DNA of 27,084 nucleotides from JAXGTD01 sp040775095. Its GTDB lineage: Bacteria; Pseudomonadota; Gammaproteobacteria; Chromatiales; Chromatiaceae. The translations under genes and the position numbers were made by a program. The stretch is taken from NCBI GenBank assembly GCA_040775095.1, contig JAXGTD010000047.1:1-27084 (forward strand), given 5' to 3'. Under the pieces are notes generated by a model. It did no database searches and was not told where the DNA came from. It worked only from the letters and a program-made list of their open reading frames with translations. Positions 18,416-26,244 of this stretch are shown here, in pieces (the first letter of the stretch is position 1; each line of letters starts with the position of its first letter).

Positions 18416-18557
18416 CACCACCTGGCGCGCCTCAGAGCGGTGCGCGCAACGCCAACGGGGAGTGGACACGCGGCCAGCCTCCGGTGGGTGTCCCGGGCCG
18501 TCGTTCCCGTGCCTGTCCGGTATCCCATAGCGGTCGGATGTCACCCGATCCGGGTAT

Positions 18558-19907
18558 TCAGAGAACGTCTCCCGACTCGGACCCGGCCGGCAGCAGATCG
18601 GTCCGCGGCGACTGGCGCAGGCTGTTGCTCGCCGGGAAGCAGCAGGTGAAGACGCTGCCCTTTCCCGGCTCGCTGGCGACGGTAAGCCGCGCACCGTGGC
18701 GGTTGAGTACATGTTTGACGATCGCCAGGCCGAGTCCGGTGCCGCCTGACGCGCGCGACCTGGCCTTGTCGATACGGTAAAAGCGCTCGGTCAGGCGCGG
18801 GATATGCTGCTGGTCGATGCCGGGACCATCATCGCGGACCGTGAAGCAGGCGCCGCGCTCCTCCATGCCCCAGCCGATGTGGATGTGAGATCCGGGCGGG
18901 GTGTGTTTGACCGCGTTGAAGATCAGGTTCGAGAAGGCGCTGTGGAGCTCTGCCTCATTGCCGAGCAGGAACAGCGTTTCGTCGATCGAGTGGCTGAATC
19001 CGTGCCGATTCTCGCTCAGTGCGCGCGCGTCGGCGATGGTCAGATGGATCTCATCGGGGACATCGACCGGCTCCGCGCGGGAGGTCTGCTCGTCCATCTC
19101 CAGTCGGGAGAGGGTCAGCAGGTCTTCGATGATGCAGCGCATGCGCTCGGCCTGGTTCTGCATCAGTTTCAGGGGCCGGCGGTGGTGTTCGGGTGTCAGC
19201 GGCGATTCCGCCAGGTTCTCGACGAAGCCCGCGATCACGGTCAGGGGTGTGCGCAACTCGTGGGAGACGTTGGCGACGAAGTCGCGGCGAATCATGTTGA
19301 GGTGGTAGATCTTGGTGATGTCGCGACCGACGATCAGGCGTTGACGCCGGCGCTCGCCGAACGGGGCAACACGAATCGACAGCATGATGGAACGGTCGTG
19401 CTCCGGTGCGACATCGAGGGGACGCGTGTATTCACCGGCGTCGATGTACTCGGCCAGGCCGGGATACGAGAACACGTCGGTGAAAGGTCGACCGTCGTCT
19501 CGCCGCCAGTGCAGGTTCATCAGCACCTCGGCCGCCGGGTTCGCCCACTCGATGCGCTTGCCCTTATCCAACACGACGAGCGCGTCAGGCACGGACTCGG
19601 CGGCCTCCCTGAAGCGCCGGGTGAAACGGACCTGGCGCCGGCGGCTGCGCCGACCGCGTTGCTGGTATTGGGCAATGGTGCGGTAGATCTCGCCCCAGAC
19701 CCCGCCGGGGAAGGGTGGGACGAGGCGATGGTGGAGCCGGATCAGACGCGAGATCTGCAGGAGCCTGAACATGTGCCGACCCAGATAGAGCAGCACCGGC
19801 AACAACAGCGCCAGACTCGCGGAGGCGCCAAGCAACCAGAGCCCCGCGGCGGCGACCAGCGTCGTCGCGATCAGCCCGAGCTCGAGCGCGAGCACTGGAT
19901 TTATCAC
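18558..19907 (-). CDS. phoR: Phosphate-regulon sensor histidine kinase PhoR
   Basis: PhoR is the membrane kinase that phosphorylates PhoB under phosphate limitation. The 449-residue form from GTG 19905-19907 (E. coli 431) has two N-terminal hydrophobic segments (about 5-40), an arginine-rich stretch, a PAS domain around AAESVPDALVVLDKGKRIEW, the phospho-acceptor His216 in FVANVSHELRTPLTV, the N box LIFNAVKHTPPG, and the G boxes DDGPGI and GGTGLGLAIVKH. The start is uncertain: no ATG lies between the phoB stop and the first membrane segment, and the GTG was chosen because MINPVLALELGL then matches the family start; its ribosome binding site is weak. It lies 73 bases after phoB. The frame is open further upstream through phoB, which is a shadow. 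No pst or phoU genes are near. Confidence 0.93.
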   Translation of the reverse strand: MINPVLALELGLIATTLVAAAGLWLLGASASLALLLPVLLYLGRHMFRLLQISRLIRLHHRLVPPFPGGVWGEIYRTIAQYQQRGRRSRRRQVRFTRRFREAAESVPDALVVLDKGKRIEWANPAAEVLMNLHWRRDDGRPFTDVFSYPGLAEYIDAGEYTRPLDVAPEHDRSIMLSIRVAPFGERRRQRLIVGRDITKIYHLNMIRRDFVANVSHELRTPLTVIAGFVENLAESPLTPEHHRRPLKLMQNQAERMRCIIEDLLTLSRLEMDEQTSRAEPVDVPDEIHLTIADARALSENRHGFSHSIDETLFLLGNEAELHSAFSNLIFNAVKHTPPGSHIHIGWGMEERGACFTVRDDGPGIDQQHIPRLTERFYRIDKARSRASGGTGLGLAIVKHVLNRHGARLTVASEPGKGSVFTCCFPASNSLRQSPRTDLLPAGSESGDVL

Positions 19908-19980
19908 GCGCCGGCAGGCGCCAGGGGGCACACGCGTGGGTGGATGCCGCGTTCGGCGGCAACCGCGCTGAAGCGGGTAT

Positions 19981-20661
19981 TCACTTTTCGGACAGTCGGT
20001 ACCCGACGCCGCGTACGGTTTGCAGCAGCCCGTCATGCCCCGTGCGTTCCAGCGCCTTGCGCAGGCGCCGGACATGCACATCGACGGTGCGTTCTTCGAC
20101 GTAGACCTGATCCCCCCAGACCTGATCGAGCAGTTGGGAGCGGCTGAAGGCGCGATCGGCGTGGGTCATGAAGAAGTGCAGCAGCCGGTATTCCGTCGGT
20201 GCGATCTCGATGGGGCAGCCCTTGGCGCTGACGCGGTGGCTGACATTGTCCATCCGCAGACCGCCAATCTCGATCTCGTCGGCGATCTCGTCGGGCTTGG
20301 CACGGCGCAGCACCGCCTTCACCCGGGCGACCATCTCGCGCGGAGAGAATGGCTTGCAGATGTAGTCGTCGGCACCCGTGTCGAGACCCTTGACCCGGTC
20401 CTCCTCCTCGCCGCGCGCGCTGATCATGATGATTGGCATGGTGCGGGTCCTGGAGCTCTGTTTGAGCTGCGCTGCCAACTCCAGCCCGGAGCGCCCGGGC
20501 AGCATCCAGTCGAGCAGCAGCAGGTCGGGATGCTCCGGTAACAGTCTGCGGGCCTCATCGGCGTGTCCGGCCTCGAGCACCTCGAAACGCTCTTCTTCAA
20601 GGGCGAAACGCACGACTTCGCGAATGTCTGGCTCGTCGTCAACAATGAGTATCTTGGTCAT
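19981..20661 (-). CDS. phoB: Phosphate-regulon response regulator PhoB
   Basis: The 226-residue protein (E. coli 229) is an OmpR/PhoB-family regulator. The receiver domain has the acidic pair in ILIVDDEPDIREVV, the phosphorylation site Asp51 in LLLLDWMLPGRSGLE, and the conserved lysine in YICKPFSPREMVARV. The winged-helix DNA-binding domain carries YRLLHFFMTHADRAFSRSQL, VYVEERTVDVHVRRLRKAL and GVGYRLSEK, close to the PhoB consensus. The start at 20659-20661 gives the standard MTKILIVDD; a start six codons earlier is possible, and neither has a strong ribosome binding site. PhoB activates pho genes by binding 18-bp pho boxes. I did not find a convincing pho box upstream. It forms an operon with phoR. 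Confidence 0.95.
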   Translation of the reverse strand: MTKILIVDDEPDIREVVRFALEEERFEVLEAGHADEARRLLPEHPDLLLLDWMLPGRSGLELAAQLKQSSRTRTMPIIMISARGEEEDRVKGLDTGADDYICKPFSPREMVARVKAVLRRAKPDEIADEIEIGGLRMDNVSHRVSAKGCPIEIAPTEYRLLHFFMTHADRAFSRSQLLDQVWGDQVYVEERTVDVHVRRLRKALERTGHDGLLQTVRGVGYRLSEK

Positions 20662-21082
20662 GGCTCGGGTCGGGCTCATACATTTGGTTGCAATAGGGCA
20701 ATGATCTCGTCAACGCCGGCCAACGGCCCCGCGCGAGTGGTCTCGTCCCAGGGCCGCGAGGCGGTCGGCGTCGTGCGGACTCTCCCTTTCTCGGACGATA
20801 CTTGCGCATCGGCGGGAGCAATCAGCCGCGTTTTCGGGAATGATAAGTCCTCGCGGTTACGGACGGGTTACGCCTGCTGTCGAAGCGGGCTCATTGCGGT
20901 GCGGATGACTCGCAACGCGCCGGTCGCATTGCTCGATGACGCTGTCGGTAACGCTGCGATCGTTGAACATTGACCCGCCCACGAACTACGCTGCCCGGGT
21001 TGCGAGCCGCGTTCTTCGATGGAGGGGAACGCGCAGCGTCTGCTCCGGAAACCCCGGGGTTGAGCCTTCCCGTTCGGACTAT

Positions 21083-21347
21083 GGATCGCCAGCCATTGTC
21101 AGCGATCTCTAAGTCGTTGAAAATGGGCTGATCCGGCAACCCGCGTTCTCGGACCGCGAGCTGGTTTCGCCCATGGACAGACGGGATCGGCGTCTTTTTA
21201 GGGAAGCGCTGGTCTAAAGCGTTTCCCGGCCGGGCCACGGATAGTCCGGCATTTTCGAGCGCGGCAGGCGCTTGAAAATGGAGCACTTTGCGCGTCGCGC
21301 GTCGCCAAATGCGAGCTGATTGAATGCCCGGAAGGCATTCGATCAGC
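21083..21347 (+). ncRNA. Candidate structured RNA or leader: four stem-loops with plus-strand G-U pairs
   Basis: Four hairpins follow one another. The first (21083-21134) is imperfect: outer arms GGATC/GATCC plus an inner CAGCGA/TCGTTG. The second (21201-21227) pairs GGGAAGCGCT with AGCGTTTCCC around a 7-nt loop. The third (21250-21280) pairs CATTTTCGAGCGC with GCGCTTGAAAATG around GGCAG. The fourth (21315-21347) pairs GCTGATTGAATGCC with GGCATTCGATCAGC around CGGAA. The inner stem of the first, and each of the other three, has exactly one non-Watson-Crick pair, and it is a G-U wobble on plus-strand RNA; on the minus strand it would be an A-C mismatch. That bias suggests transcription of the plus strand toward the MBL-fold gene. 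No known RNA family is recognised. Confidence 0.35.
21315..21347 (+). promoter_or_regulatory. 14-bp stem-loop just before the MBL-fold gene
   Basis: GCTGATTGAATGCC and GGCATTCGATCAGC form a 14-bp stem with one U-G wobble and a 5-nt loop CGGAA. It ends 29 bases before the start codon and about 16 bases before the GGAG ribosome binding site, so it would sit in the 5' leader of the message. It could affect translation or stability, or be a dispersed palindrome; no ligand-binding riboswitch is recognised. Confidence 0.6.
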
Positions 21348-21376
21348 GTCCTCTCAGCCCTTTGGAGCAGTTCATC

Positions 21377-22180
21377 ATGGCCGAATTTGCGTTGCGGTTT
21401 CTCGGTGTCGGAAATTCGCAGGCCCTTGCGCTGGGTTCTTCGTCCGCCACCCTGGAGCGGGGGGAGGAGCCGCTGTTGCTCATCGATTGCGGACCTGGCA
21501 CGCTCGACACCTATCGCCAGACCTACGGTAACTGGCCCTCGGCGCTCTTTATCACCCATGCTCACCTGGATCACATCGGTGGGCTCGAGGGTCTTTTCTA
21601 TCACCTTGCCACCGAGGTCCCACGCCTCGCACCAGTGAAGATGTTCGTGCCGGTGGCGCTGATTCCGATGCTGCAGCGACGGCTCGCGGATTACCCGAAC
21701 CTGCTGGCCGAGGGCGGTACCAACTTCTGGGATGTCTTTCAGCTGGTTCCGGTCTCCGACAGCTTCTGGCTGTGTGATCTGAGCTTCAGCGTGTTCCCGG
21801 TCAGGCACCATGAGCACAACACCGCATTCGGGTTGGCCCTGGAGGGCCAGTTCCTGTACACCGGCGATACGCGACCGATCCCGGAGACCATCAACCGCTT
21901 CGCCAGCCGCGGGGAGCTCATCTTCCACGACTGCTGCACGGCGCGCAATCCTTCCCATACCTGCGTCGACGACCTTTACGCAGAGTATAAGCCGGAACAA
22001 TGGGGCCGGATGGTCCTGTACCATTACGAGTCGGAGCAGGCGGGGCAGGGCATCGAGCACCGCGGGCTGCGGATTGCCCATCGTGGCGAACGCTTCGGGT
22101 TCGACGAGCGTCCGTCGGCGACGGCAGTGCCGAGCGATATGGGGCAGGTCCGGCCATTTCCCGGCGCGGTGGGCTGGTAA
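21377..22180 (+). CDS. Metallo-beta-lactamase-fold hydrolase, RNase Z-like
   Basis: The 267-residue protein has the zinc-binding signature THAHLDH (His61, His63, Asp65, His66) of the metallo-beta-lactamase fold. Other likely ligands are the histidine in FPVRHHEHN, the aspartate in LYTGDTRP and the histidine in VLYHYESE. The arrangement, including the GDTRP motif, resembles the RNase Z/ElaC branch, which processes tRNA 3' ends, but the protein is shorter than typical RNase Z (about 305) and I do not see the exosite arm, so another phosphodiesterase role is possible. The ATG at 21377 is supported by GGAG nine bases upstream; an earlier ATG at 21320 falls inside a hairpin. It is followed by a NUDIX gene after 104 bases. 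Confidence 0.9.
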   Translation: MAEFALRFLGVGNSQALALGSSSATLERGEEPLLLIDCGPGTLDTYRQTYGNWPSALFITHAHLDHIGGLEGLFYHLATEVPRLAPVKMFVPVALIPMLQRRLADYPNLLAEGGTNFWDVFQLVPVSDSFWLCDLSFSVFPVRHHEHNTAFGLALEGQFLYTGDTRPIPETINRFASRGELIFHDCCTARNPSHTCVDDLYAEYKPEQWGRMVLYHYESEQAGQGIEHRGLRIAHRGERFGFDERPSATAVPSDMGQVRPFPGAVGW

Positions 22181-22284
22181 CCACCGTACCCCGGTCCCGT
22201 CGGCGATGTGGCCCGGCCTCGGCGTTCCATATTGCCGATCGGTAATTGAGCCTAGAAATAGTGTTGAACGAGACGAGGTCGAAT

Positions 22285-22821
22285 ATGACAAGCGGGCGAG
22301 GCGAGGGATTCCAAACGCTGTTTCAGGGCCGCGTCATCGAATTGGGGCTGGAGCGGGTGGGCCTGCCCAACGGGCAGCAGGTGGAACTGGAGATCGTCCG
22401 CCATCCAGGCGGCGCCGCCGCGGTGGCGCTCGACGATCATGGCCGGGTCTGTCTGCTGCACCAATACCGTCATGCGGCCGGGGGCTGGCTCTGGGAGTTG
22501 CCGGCTGGCAAGCTGGATCCCGGCGAGCTACCCGAGGCTACCGCGTCGCGTGAGCTGACGGAAGAGGCCGGCGTCGAGGCACGACGCCTGATCCCACTGG
22601 GATTCACACACAGCTCGCCCGGTGTCTGTACGGAGGTCGTGCACCTGTTCCTGGCCCGAGACCTGACCGAGAGCGAGCTCGCGCACGAGCACGGGGAGCT
22701 GATCGAGATCCACTGGGAGCCGCTGGAGAAGGCACTGACCTGGTGCGACGAGGGCCGCATCACCGATGCCAAGACGCTGGTCGGTCTCTACCGCGCCGCG
22801 GCGATGCTGGCCAGAGGCTGA
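22285..22821 (+). CDS. NUDIX hydrolase, ADP-ribose pyrophosphatase-like
   Basis: NUDIX enzymes cleave nucleoside diphosphates linked to another group. The 178-residue protein contains a complete NUDIX box: G, five residues, E, seven residues, then RELTEEAGV, starting in WELPAGKLDPGELPEA. The flanking LHQYRHAAGGWLWELPAGK and the GFTHSSPGVCTEVVHLFLA that follows are typical of the NudF/ADP-ribose pyrophosphatase group. The ATG at 22285 was chosen over an upstream TTG because GAGG lies six bases before it. It probably shares a transcript with the MBL-fold gene. The substrate (ADP-ribose, sugar nucleotide or other) is not shown by the sequence. Confidence 0.92.
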   Translation: MTSGRGEGFQTLFQGRVIELGLERVGLPNGQQVELEIVRHPGGAAAVALDDHGRVCLLHQYRHAAGGWLWELPAGKLDPGELPEATASRELTEEAGVEARRLIPLGFTHSSPGVCTEVVHLFLARDLTESELAHEHGELIEIHWEPLEKALTWCDEGRITDAKTLVGLYRAAAMLARG

Positions 22822-22917
22822 CAACAGCGCTCGCGACCCCGACCCGACGCCGCCCGGGCGATCGTCGCCAGAGTGCGCCGGGATCTCGCGGCGGCGGGCG
22901 CGGGTGGGCCGCCGGGC

Positions 22918-23811
22918 TCAGCGAGCGCAGGCCTCCAGGAACCGCGTGTAGAAGACCGGCTCGGCGATCGTCGCGCCGCGTTGCCCGACAATCGCCGAGG
23001 CGAATGTCTGGGCACGCTCCAGCGTCTCGCCCAGCAACCACCCGCGCAGCAGGCCCAGGATCAGTACCGATGCAAAGCCATCGCCGGCGCCAACCACGTC
23101 GACGACCTCGACCTGCGCGGCCGGGGCCACGTGTGCGATATCTCCATCGCGCGTCAATGCGAATGCCCCTTTCGCGCCGAGGGTTGCAAACAGGATCTCC
23201 AGACCATGGCGTTGCACCAGGCGCCGCGCCCGTTGTTCGATGTCCGCCCCCTCGGGCACCAGCAGGGCCAGCTCATCGGCATTGAGCTTTGCCCAGCGTG
23301 CACCGTCGAGCAGCGCGCCGACCCGCGCCCTGCTCCACCAGGGATCACGCAGGTTTACGTCGACGAACGTGGCCGGGGACAGCCGCTCGCGCAGGTGCGA
23401 GAGCGCCGCCGCCGAGCCCGGCGCCCGCGCCGCGAGGCTGCCGTGGTAGAGCAGACCCCGCCCGGCGAGCTCGGGAAGGGCATCAACATCGATGTGGTCG
23501 TAGGCACGCTCGGCGACGATATCGTAGCTCGGCTCACCGCCCTGGAGGCGCACCTCCACGGTGCCGGTCGGGTACCGGGGATCCGTCTGCAGGGCCTCGG
23601 TGGTCATGCCGCGATCCCTCATCGCCGCGGCGATCCGCCGACCCAGGGGATCCTCGCCGACCCGGCTGACGAACACCGGGGTCAGATCAAAGCCCTGCAG
23701 ATGCCAGGCCACGTTGAATGGGGCGCCGCCGAGGACCTCCGCGCCGTCGGGGAACCGGTCGAAGAGGACCTCGCCAAAGACGAGGGGCGCAACGGATGGG
23801 TCGAATGCCAT
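22918..23811 (-). CDS. PfkB-family carbohydrate kinase (fructokinase-like)
   Basis: The 297-residue protein belongs to the ribokinase/PfkB fold, which phosphorylates sugars or nucleosides. The N-terminal substrate motif is VLGGAPFNVAWHLQGFD; the C-terminal signature is VVDVVGAGDGFASVLILGLL, with Asp244 as the expected catalytic base and GAG as the anion hole. The N-terminus FGEVLFDRFPDGAEVLGG is seen in proteins annotated as fructokinases in halophilic gammaproteobacteria, but the neighbours here give no sugar pathway, so the substrate is open. It converges with the NUDIX gene across 96 bases that are GC-rich but lack a T-run. The ATG at 23809-23811 starts the family-like sequence at once; its ribosome binding site is weak. 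Confidence 0.92.
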   Translation of the reverse strand: MAFDPSVAPLVFGEVLFDRFPDGAEVLGGAPFNVAWHLQGFDLTPVFVSRVGEDPLGRRIAAAMRDRGMTTEALQTDPRYPTGTVEVRLQGGEPSYDIVAERAYDHIDVDALPELAGRGLLYHGSLAARAPGSAAALSHLRERLSPATFVDVNLRDPWWSRARVGALLDGARWAKLNADELALLVPEGADIEQRARRLVQRHGLEILFATLGAKGAFALTRDGDIAHVAPAAQVEVVDVVGAGDGFASVLILGLLRGWLLGETLERAQTFASAIVGQRGATIAEPVFYTRFLEACAR

Positions 23812-23914
23812 GGTCTTGGTCTGTCTGCAACGTTGGTGGTTGGGCGGCCCGGGCTACGCGACCGGGACTCGAGGCCCCCGACGCGAACAGGCGCCGCCCT
23901 AGTCTAACAACATC

Positions 23915-23964
23915 GCGGCGTGCGCCGCAGCGTCGCCCCGCGTCCCCGGAAGAGACCGCGGGGC
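23915..23964 (-). terminator. Hairpins downstream of the M1-like peptidase gene
   Basis: Two inverted repeats lie between the peptidase stop and the kinase start. GCCCCGCG (23935-23942) pairs with CGCGGGGC (23957-23964) across 14 bases. GCGGCG (23915-23920) pairs with CGCCGC (23923-23928) across two bases, best folded as 5 bp with a 4-nt loop. On the minus strand the second is followed by ATGTTGTTAGACT, a modest T-rich stretch. This could terminate the peptidase transcript, but the T-tract is weak. Confidence 0.35.
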
Positions 23965-23986
23965 CCAGCGCACGGCGCCGGGGGGC

Positions 23987-26137
23987 TCAGCGATCCAGCA
24001 GCGAGGGCCGGGGCGGGGGCTCCAGCCCCTGGCGGGCGTCGCCGAACCAGTGCATCAGCGGTGAATCGGTGACCCCCCATTGGCCCTTCAGCCGATTGGC
24101 CGGGGCCGCACCGTCGAATAGCAGGTAGCCGTATTTGCCATAGTGTGGCAGCTTGCGCGCGAGCCCGGGCACGGCATCCACGGTGCTCGCGGCGACCCAT
24201 CCGAGTGGCTGCGCGCCGCGGCGCGCGGTCAGGGCGGCGCTGACCGACTCGTCGTATGTCTCGCCGCCGAGGCGAATGGTCCGCGCCGTGGCGTCGACCC
24301 CGGCGCCTGGCGCGGCCGCGGTGAAGTCGCGCAGGAAGCGGTTCTCCCAGCCAAACAGCCACAGGGCCCGATCCTCGGGGAGTTGCGCGATCTCGTCGTC
24401 GCTTCGGATCTGCCAGCCGGGGTGACCCTGCTGCCACTGGCTCGCCAGCGCCTGCCATGCGGCGCGCTCATCCGCGGGGGCGGCCGACGGGATCAGAAAC
24501 AGACCCGTCTGTGCACCGAACAGGTTGCTGAGGCTGACCGCGGATTCGCCCGGGGCCAACGCGCGGAAGGTATCGAATCGGGGATCGACCGCCACACGCA
24601 AGGGTCTCGACGTGGACTCGAGCTCGAATTCGGTGTCGCGCCCGGTCAGCTCGACGCGCTGCTCCTGTGGGGGCACGCCCTCGGCGTGCACCACGACTGG
24701 GACCACGAGGGGGAAGGGTGGCCCCGCCTGCGTCTGCTCGAGGCGCACCGAGACCAGGAAGCCACGTACCGGATCCACGCGCATCTTCACGTCGCTGAGC
24801 GCAAGCGCAGGCGCACCGGTCCGTTGGGTCCATTGCGCGAAGAATGCGGCGAGGTCCTCCCCGCTGACCCCCTCGAACGCCCTCTGGATGTCGTCGTAGC
24901 TGGCCATTGTGAAGAGATTGTCACGGTAGAACTGCCGCAGGCCGCGGACGAAGGCATCGTCGCCGAGGCGGATCCGCAGCATATGAAACAGCATCAGCGA
25001 TTTGCCGTAGCCAATTGCCTGTGAAGCCGACCCGTGGCGGCCACGAAACGCGCTCAGCGGGAAGTCCTCGCTGTCACGGACATAGTCGGCATAGGCCTTG
25101 AGCTGATCGCGGCGGTAGTCCGCGCCATGGCCATCCAACTCCTGGTTCAGGTGGTCGGCCAGGTACGCCGTCAGACCCTCGCTCCAGTTGCCTCCCGCAT
25201 AGTCGATATAGACCCCGTTTCCCCACCAGTTGTGAAGGATCTCGTGCGGATAGGAGCTGTGCAGAATGAAGGGCAGGCGCAGCACCTGGGGACCGAGCAG
25301 CGTGAACGATGGCATGCCGTAACCGGTCTCCCAGAAATTCTCCACCAACGCGAATTTCGCGTACGGGTAGGGTCCGATCAAGGCACTGTAACGGGTGAGA
25401 TATTCCGCCGTCGCCGTGAGATACCGCTCGGCGAGTGCGTCGTCCGGGCCGCGCAGCCAGGCCTGGGCCTCGGCCACGGGCGTGGGGCGCCGGTAGAGAA
25501 AAAAGTGGCCCGCGTTGAGATGGATATCGTCCTGGGGTTGGCCCTCCGCCCACTGGATCCGAACCGTGTCCCCGGCCTCGGTGATCGCCGGACCCGCGCC
25601 CTGGGAGACCGCGAGCCAGCCCTTGGGGAGCTCCATCTGCAGGGTGAATCGCTGCAGGGTCCCCGGGACGCGCGGGTACCATCCGCTCCACCCGTCGAGG
25701 TAGACGCCCTCGGCGTCGATGGTGCCACGGGACTCCGTGCGAACGCGCCCCATGCCCTCGCTCAGCTGCTCCATACCATGGCGGATGCGACCGGCGTAGC
25801 GCAGACTCACCGGCCCATCGTCCCGTCGGGTGAGTCGATAGTGCTGCAGATGTCCATCGCGGCCAGCGGGCTCGAGCAGGGCATCGCCATCGATGACCTC
25901 GGGGTTCAGGCCGGCATGCAGCGTGAAGGGCAGCCTGGACAGACCCTTTGGTGGCGTCAGGCGGTCCGTGACCGAGATCGTCCCTGCCGCGGGGTCGATC
26001 CTTGCCTCGATCTCGTGGCTGACCACCGTGGCGGCGCCTGCCGCCTCGACGATCGGGTCGGCGAGCGCGGGAGTCGCCAGCAGCAGGGGCAACGCGAGGA
26101 CGGTGTAAATGGGGCCAAGGAACTTGATCTGGAACAC
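23987..26137 (-). CDS. Secreted M1-like zinc metallopeptidase with atypical active site
   Basis: The product is 716 residues from GTG 26135-26137. It starts with a signal peptide (FQIKFLGPIYTVLALPLLL, cleavage near ATPALA-DP), so it is periplasmic or exported. The catalytic domain has the zinc motif HEILH (His298, Glu299, His302) with a third ligand Glu320 in GGNWSEGLTAYLADH, and a probable catalytic tyrosine in SQAIGYGKSLMLF. The exopeptidase motif GxMEN of classical M1 aminopeptidases is absent; TGYGMPSFTLLG stands in its place. The HExxH-to-Glu spacing is one residue shorter than the usual 18. About 200 C-terminal residues form a further domain I do not recognise. The start is uncertain: an ATG at 26194 would place 15-20 extra residues before the signal. 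It is divergent from the ChaN-family gene. Confidence 0.88.
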   Translation of the reverse strand: MFQIKFLGPIYTVLALPLLLATPALADPIVEAAGAATVVSHEIEARIDPAAGTISVTDRLTPPKGLSRLPFTLHAGLNPEVIDGDALLEPAGRDGHLQHYRLTRRDDGPVSLRYAGRIRHGMEQLSEGMGRVRTESRGTIDAEGVYLDGWSGWYPRVPGTLQRFTLQMELPKGWLAVSQGAGPAITEAGDTVRIQWAEGQPQDDIHLNAGHFFLYRRPTPVAEAQAWLRGPDDALAERYLTATAEYLTRYSALIGPYPYAKFALVENFWETGYGMPSFTLLGPQVLRLPFILHSSYPHEILHNWWGNGVYIDYAGGNWSEGLTAYLADHLNQELDGHGADYRRDQLKAYADYVRDSEDFPLSAFRGRHGSASQAIGYGKSLMLFHMLRIRLGDDAFVRGLRQFYRDNLFTMASYDDIQRAFEGVSGEDLAAFFAQWTQRTGAPALALSDVKMRVDPVRGFLVSVRLEQTQAGPPFPLVVPVVVHAEGVPPQEQRVELTGRDTEFELESTSRPLRVAVDPRFDTFRALAPGESAVSLSNLFGAQTGLFLIPSAAPADERAAWQALASQWQQGHPGWQIRSDDEIAQLPEDRALWLFGWENRFLRDFTAAAPGAGVDATARTIRLGGETYDESVSAALTARRGAQPLGWVAASTVDAVPGLARKLPHYGKYGYLLFDGAAPANRLKGQWGVTDSPLMHWFGDARQGLEPPPRPSLLDR

Positions 26138-26244
26138 TATGGTCGATTGCCAAGCATGATGGTTAGGATATCGACGGGCGCAAATGCCCGACATCTGACC
26201 CCATAATGTGGAGTAACGCCAGCCGAATACCAGAGAGGACGCCC

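Larger units (their letters stand above)
20662..21376. other. Long intergenic region between phoB and the MBL-fold gene
   Basis: This 715-bp stretch lies between divergent genes and is much longer than needed for two promoters. The frames in it show no recognisable motif, and the long minus-strand frame continuing into 22291 is opposite the hydrolase gene. Its left third contains no structure I can name; from 21008 on it is dense in hairpins: CGCGTTC/GAACGCG at 21008-21014 and 21027-21033, the 12-bp palindrome AACCCCGGGGTT at 21050-21061, and the set described in the next entries. TTGAAAATGG occurs twice (21117-21126 and 21272-21281). The region could be a structured RNA, a decayed mobile element or a dispersed repeat. 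Confidence 0.6.

Noticed and set aside
20940..20960. A possible pho box (CTGTCGG then CTGCGAT) upstream of phoB
   Set aside because: The two half-sites are 12 rather than 11 bases apart and match the consensus poorly; it also lies nearly 280 bp from the phoB start.
20891..22291. A 466-codon minus-strand frame covering the MBL-fold gene and the hairpin region
   Set aside because: More than half lies opposite the hydrolase gene with its intact zinc motif; the rest crosses the palindromic region and shows no recognisable domain. I considered a decayed transposase but saw no DDE-like pattern.
26176..26191. Small palindrome CGGGC-GCAAAT-GCCCG between the peptidase and ChaN-family genes
   Set aside because: A 5-bp stem is common by chance at this GC content, and no second site or link to a promoter is visible.
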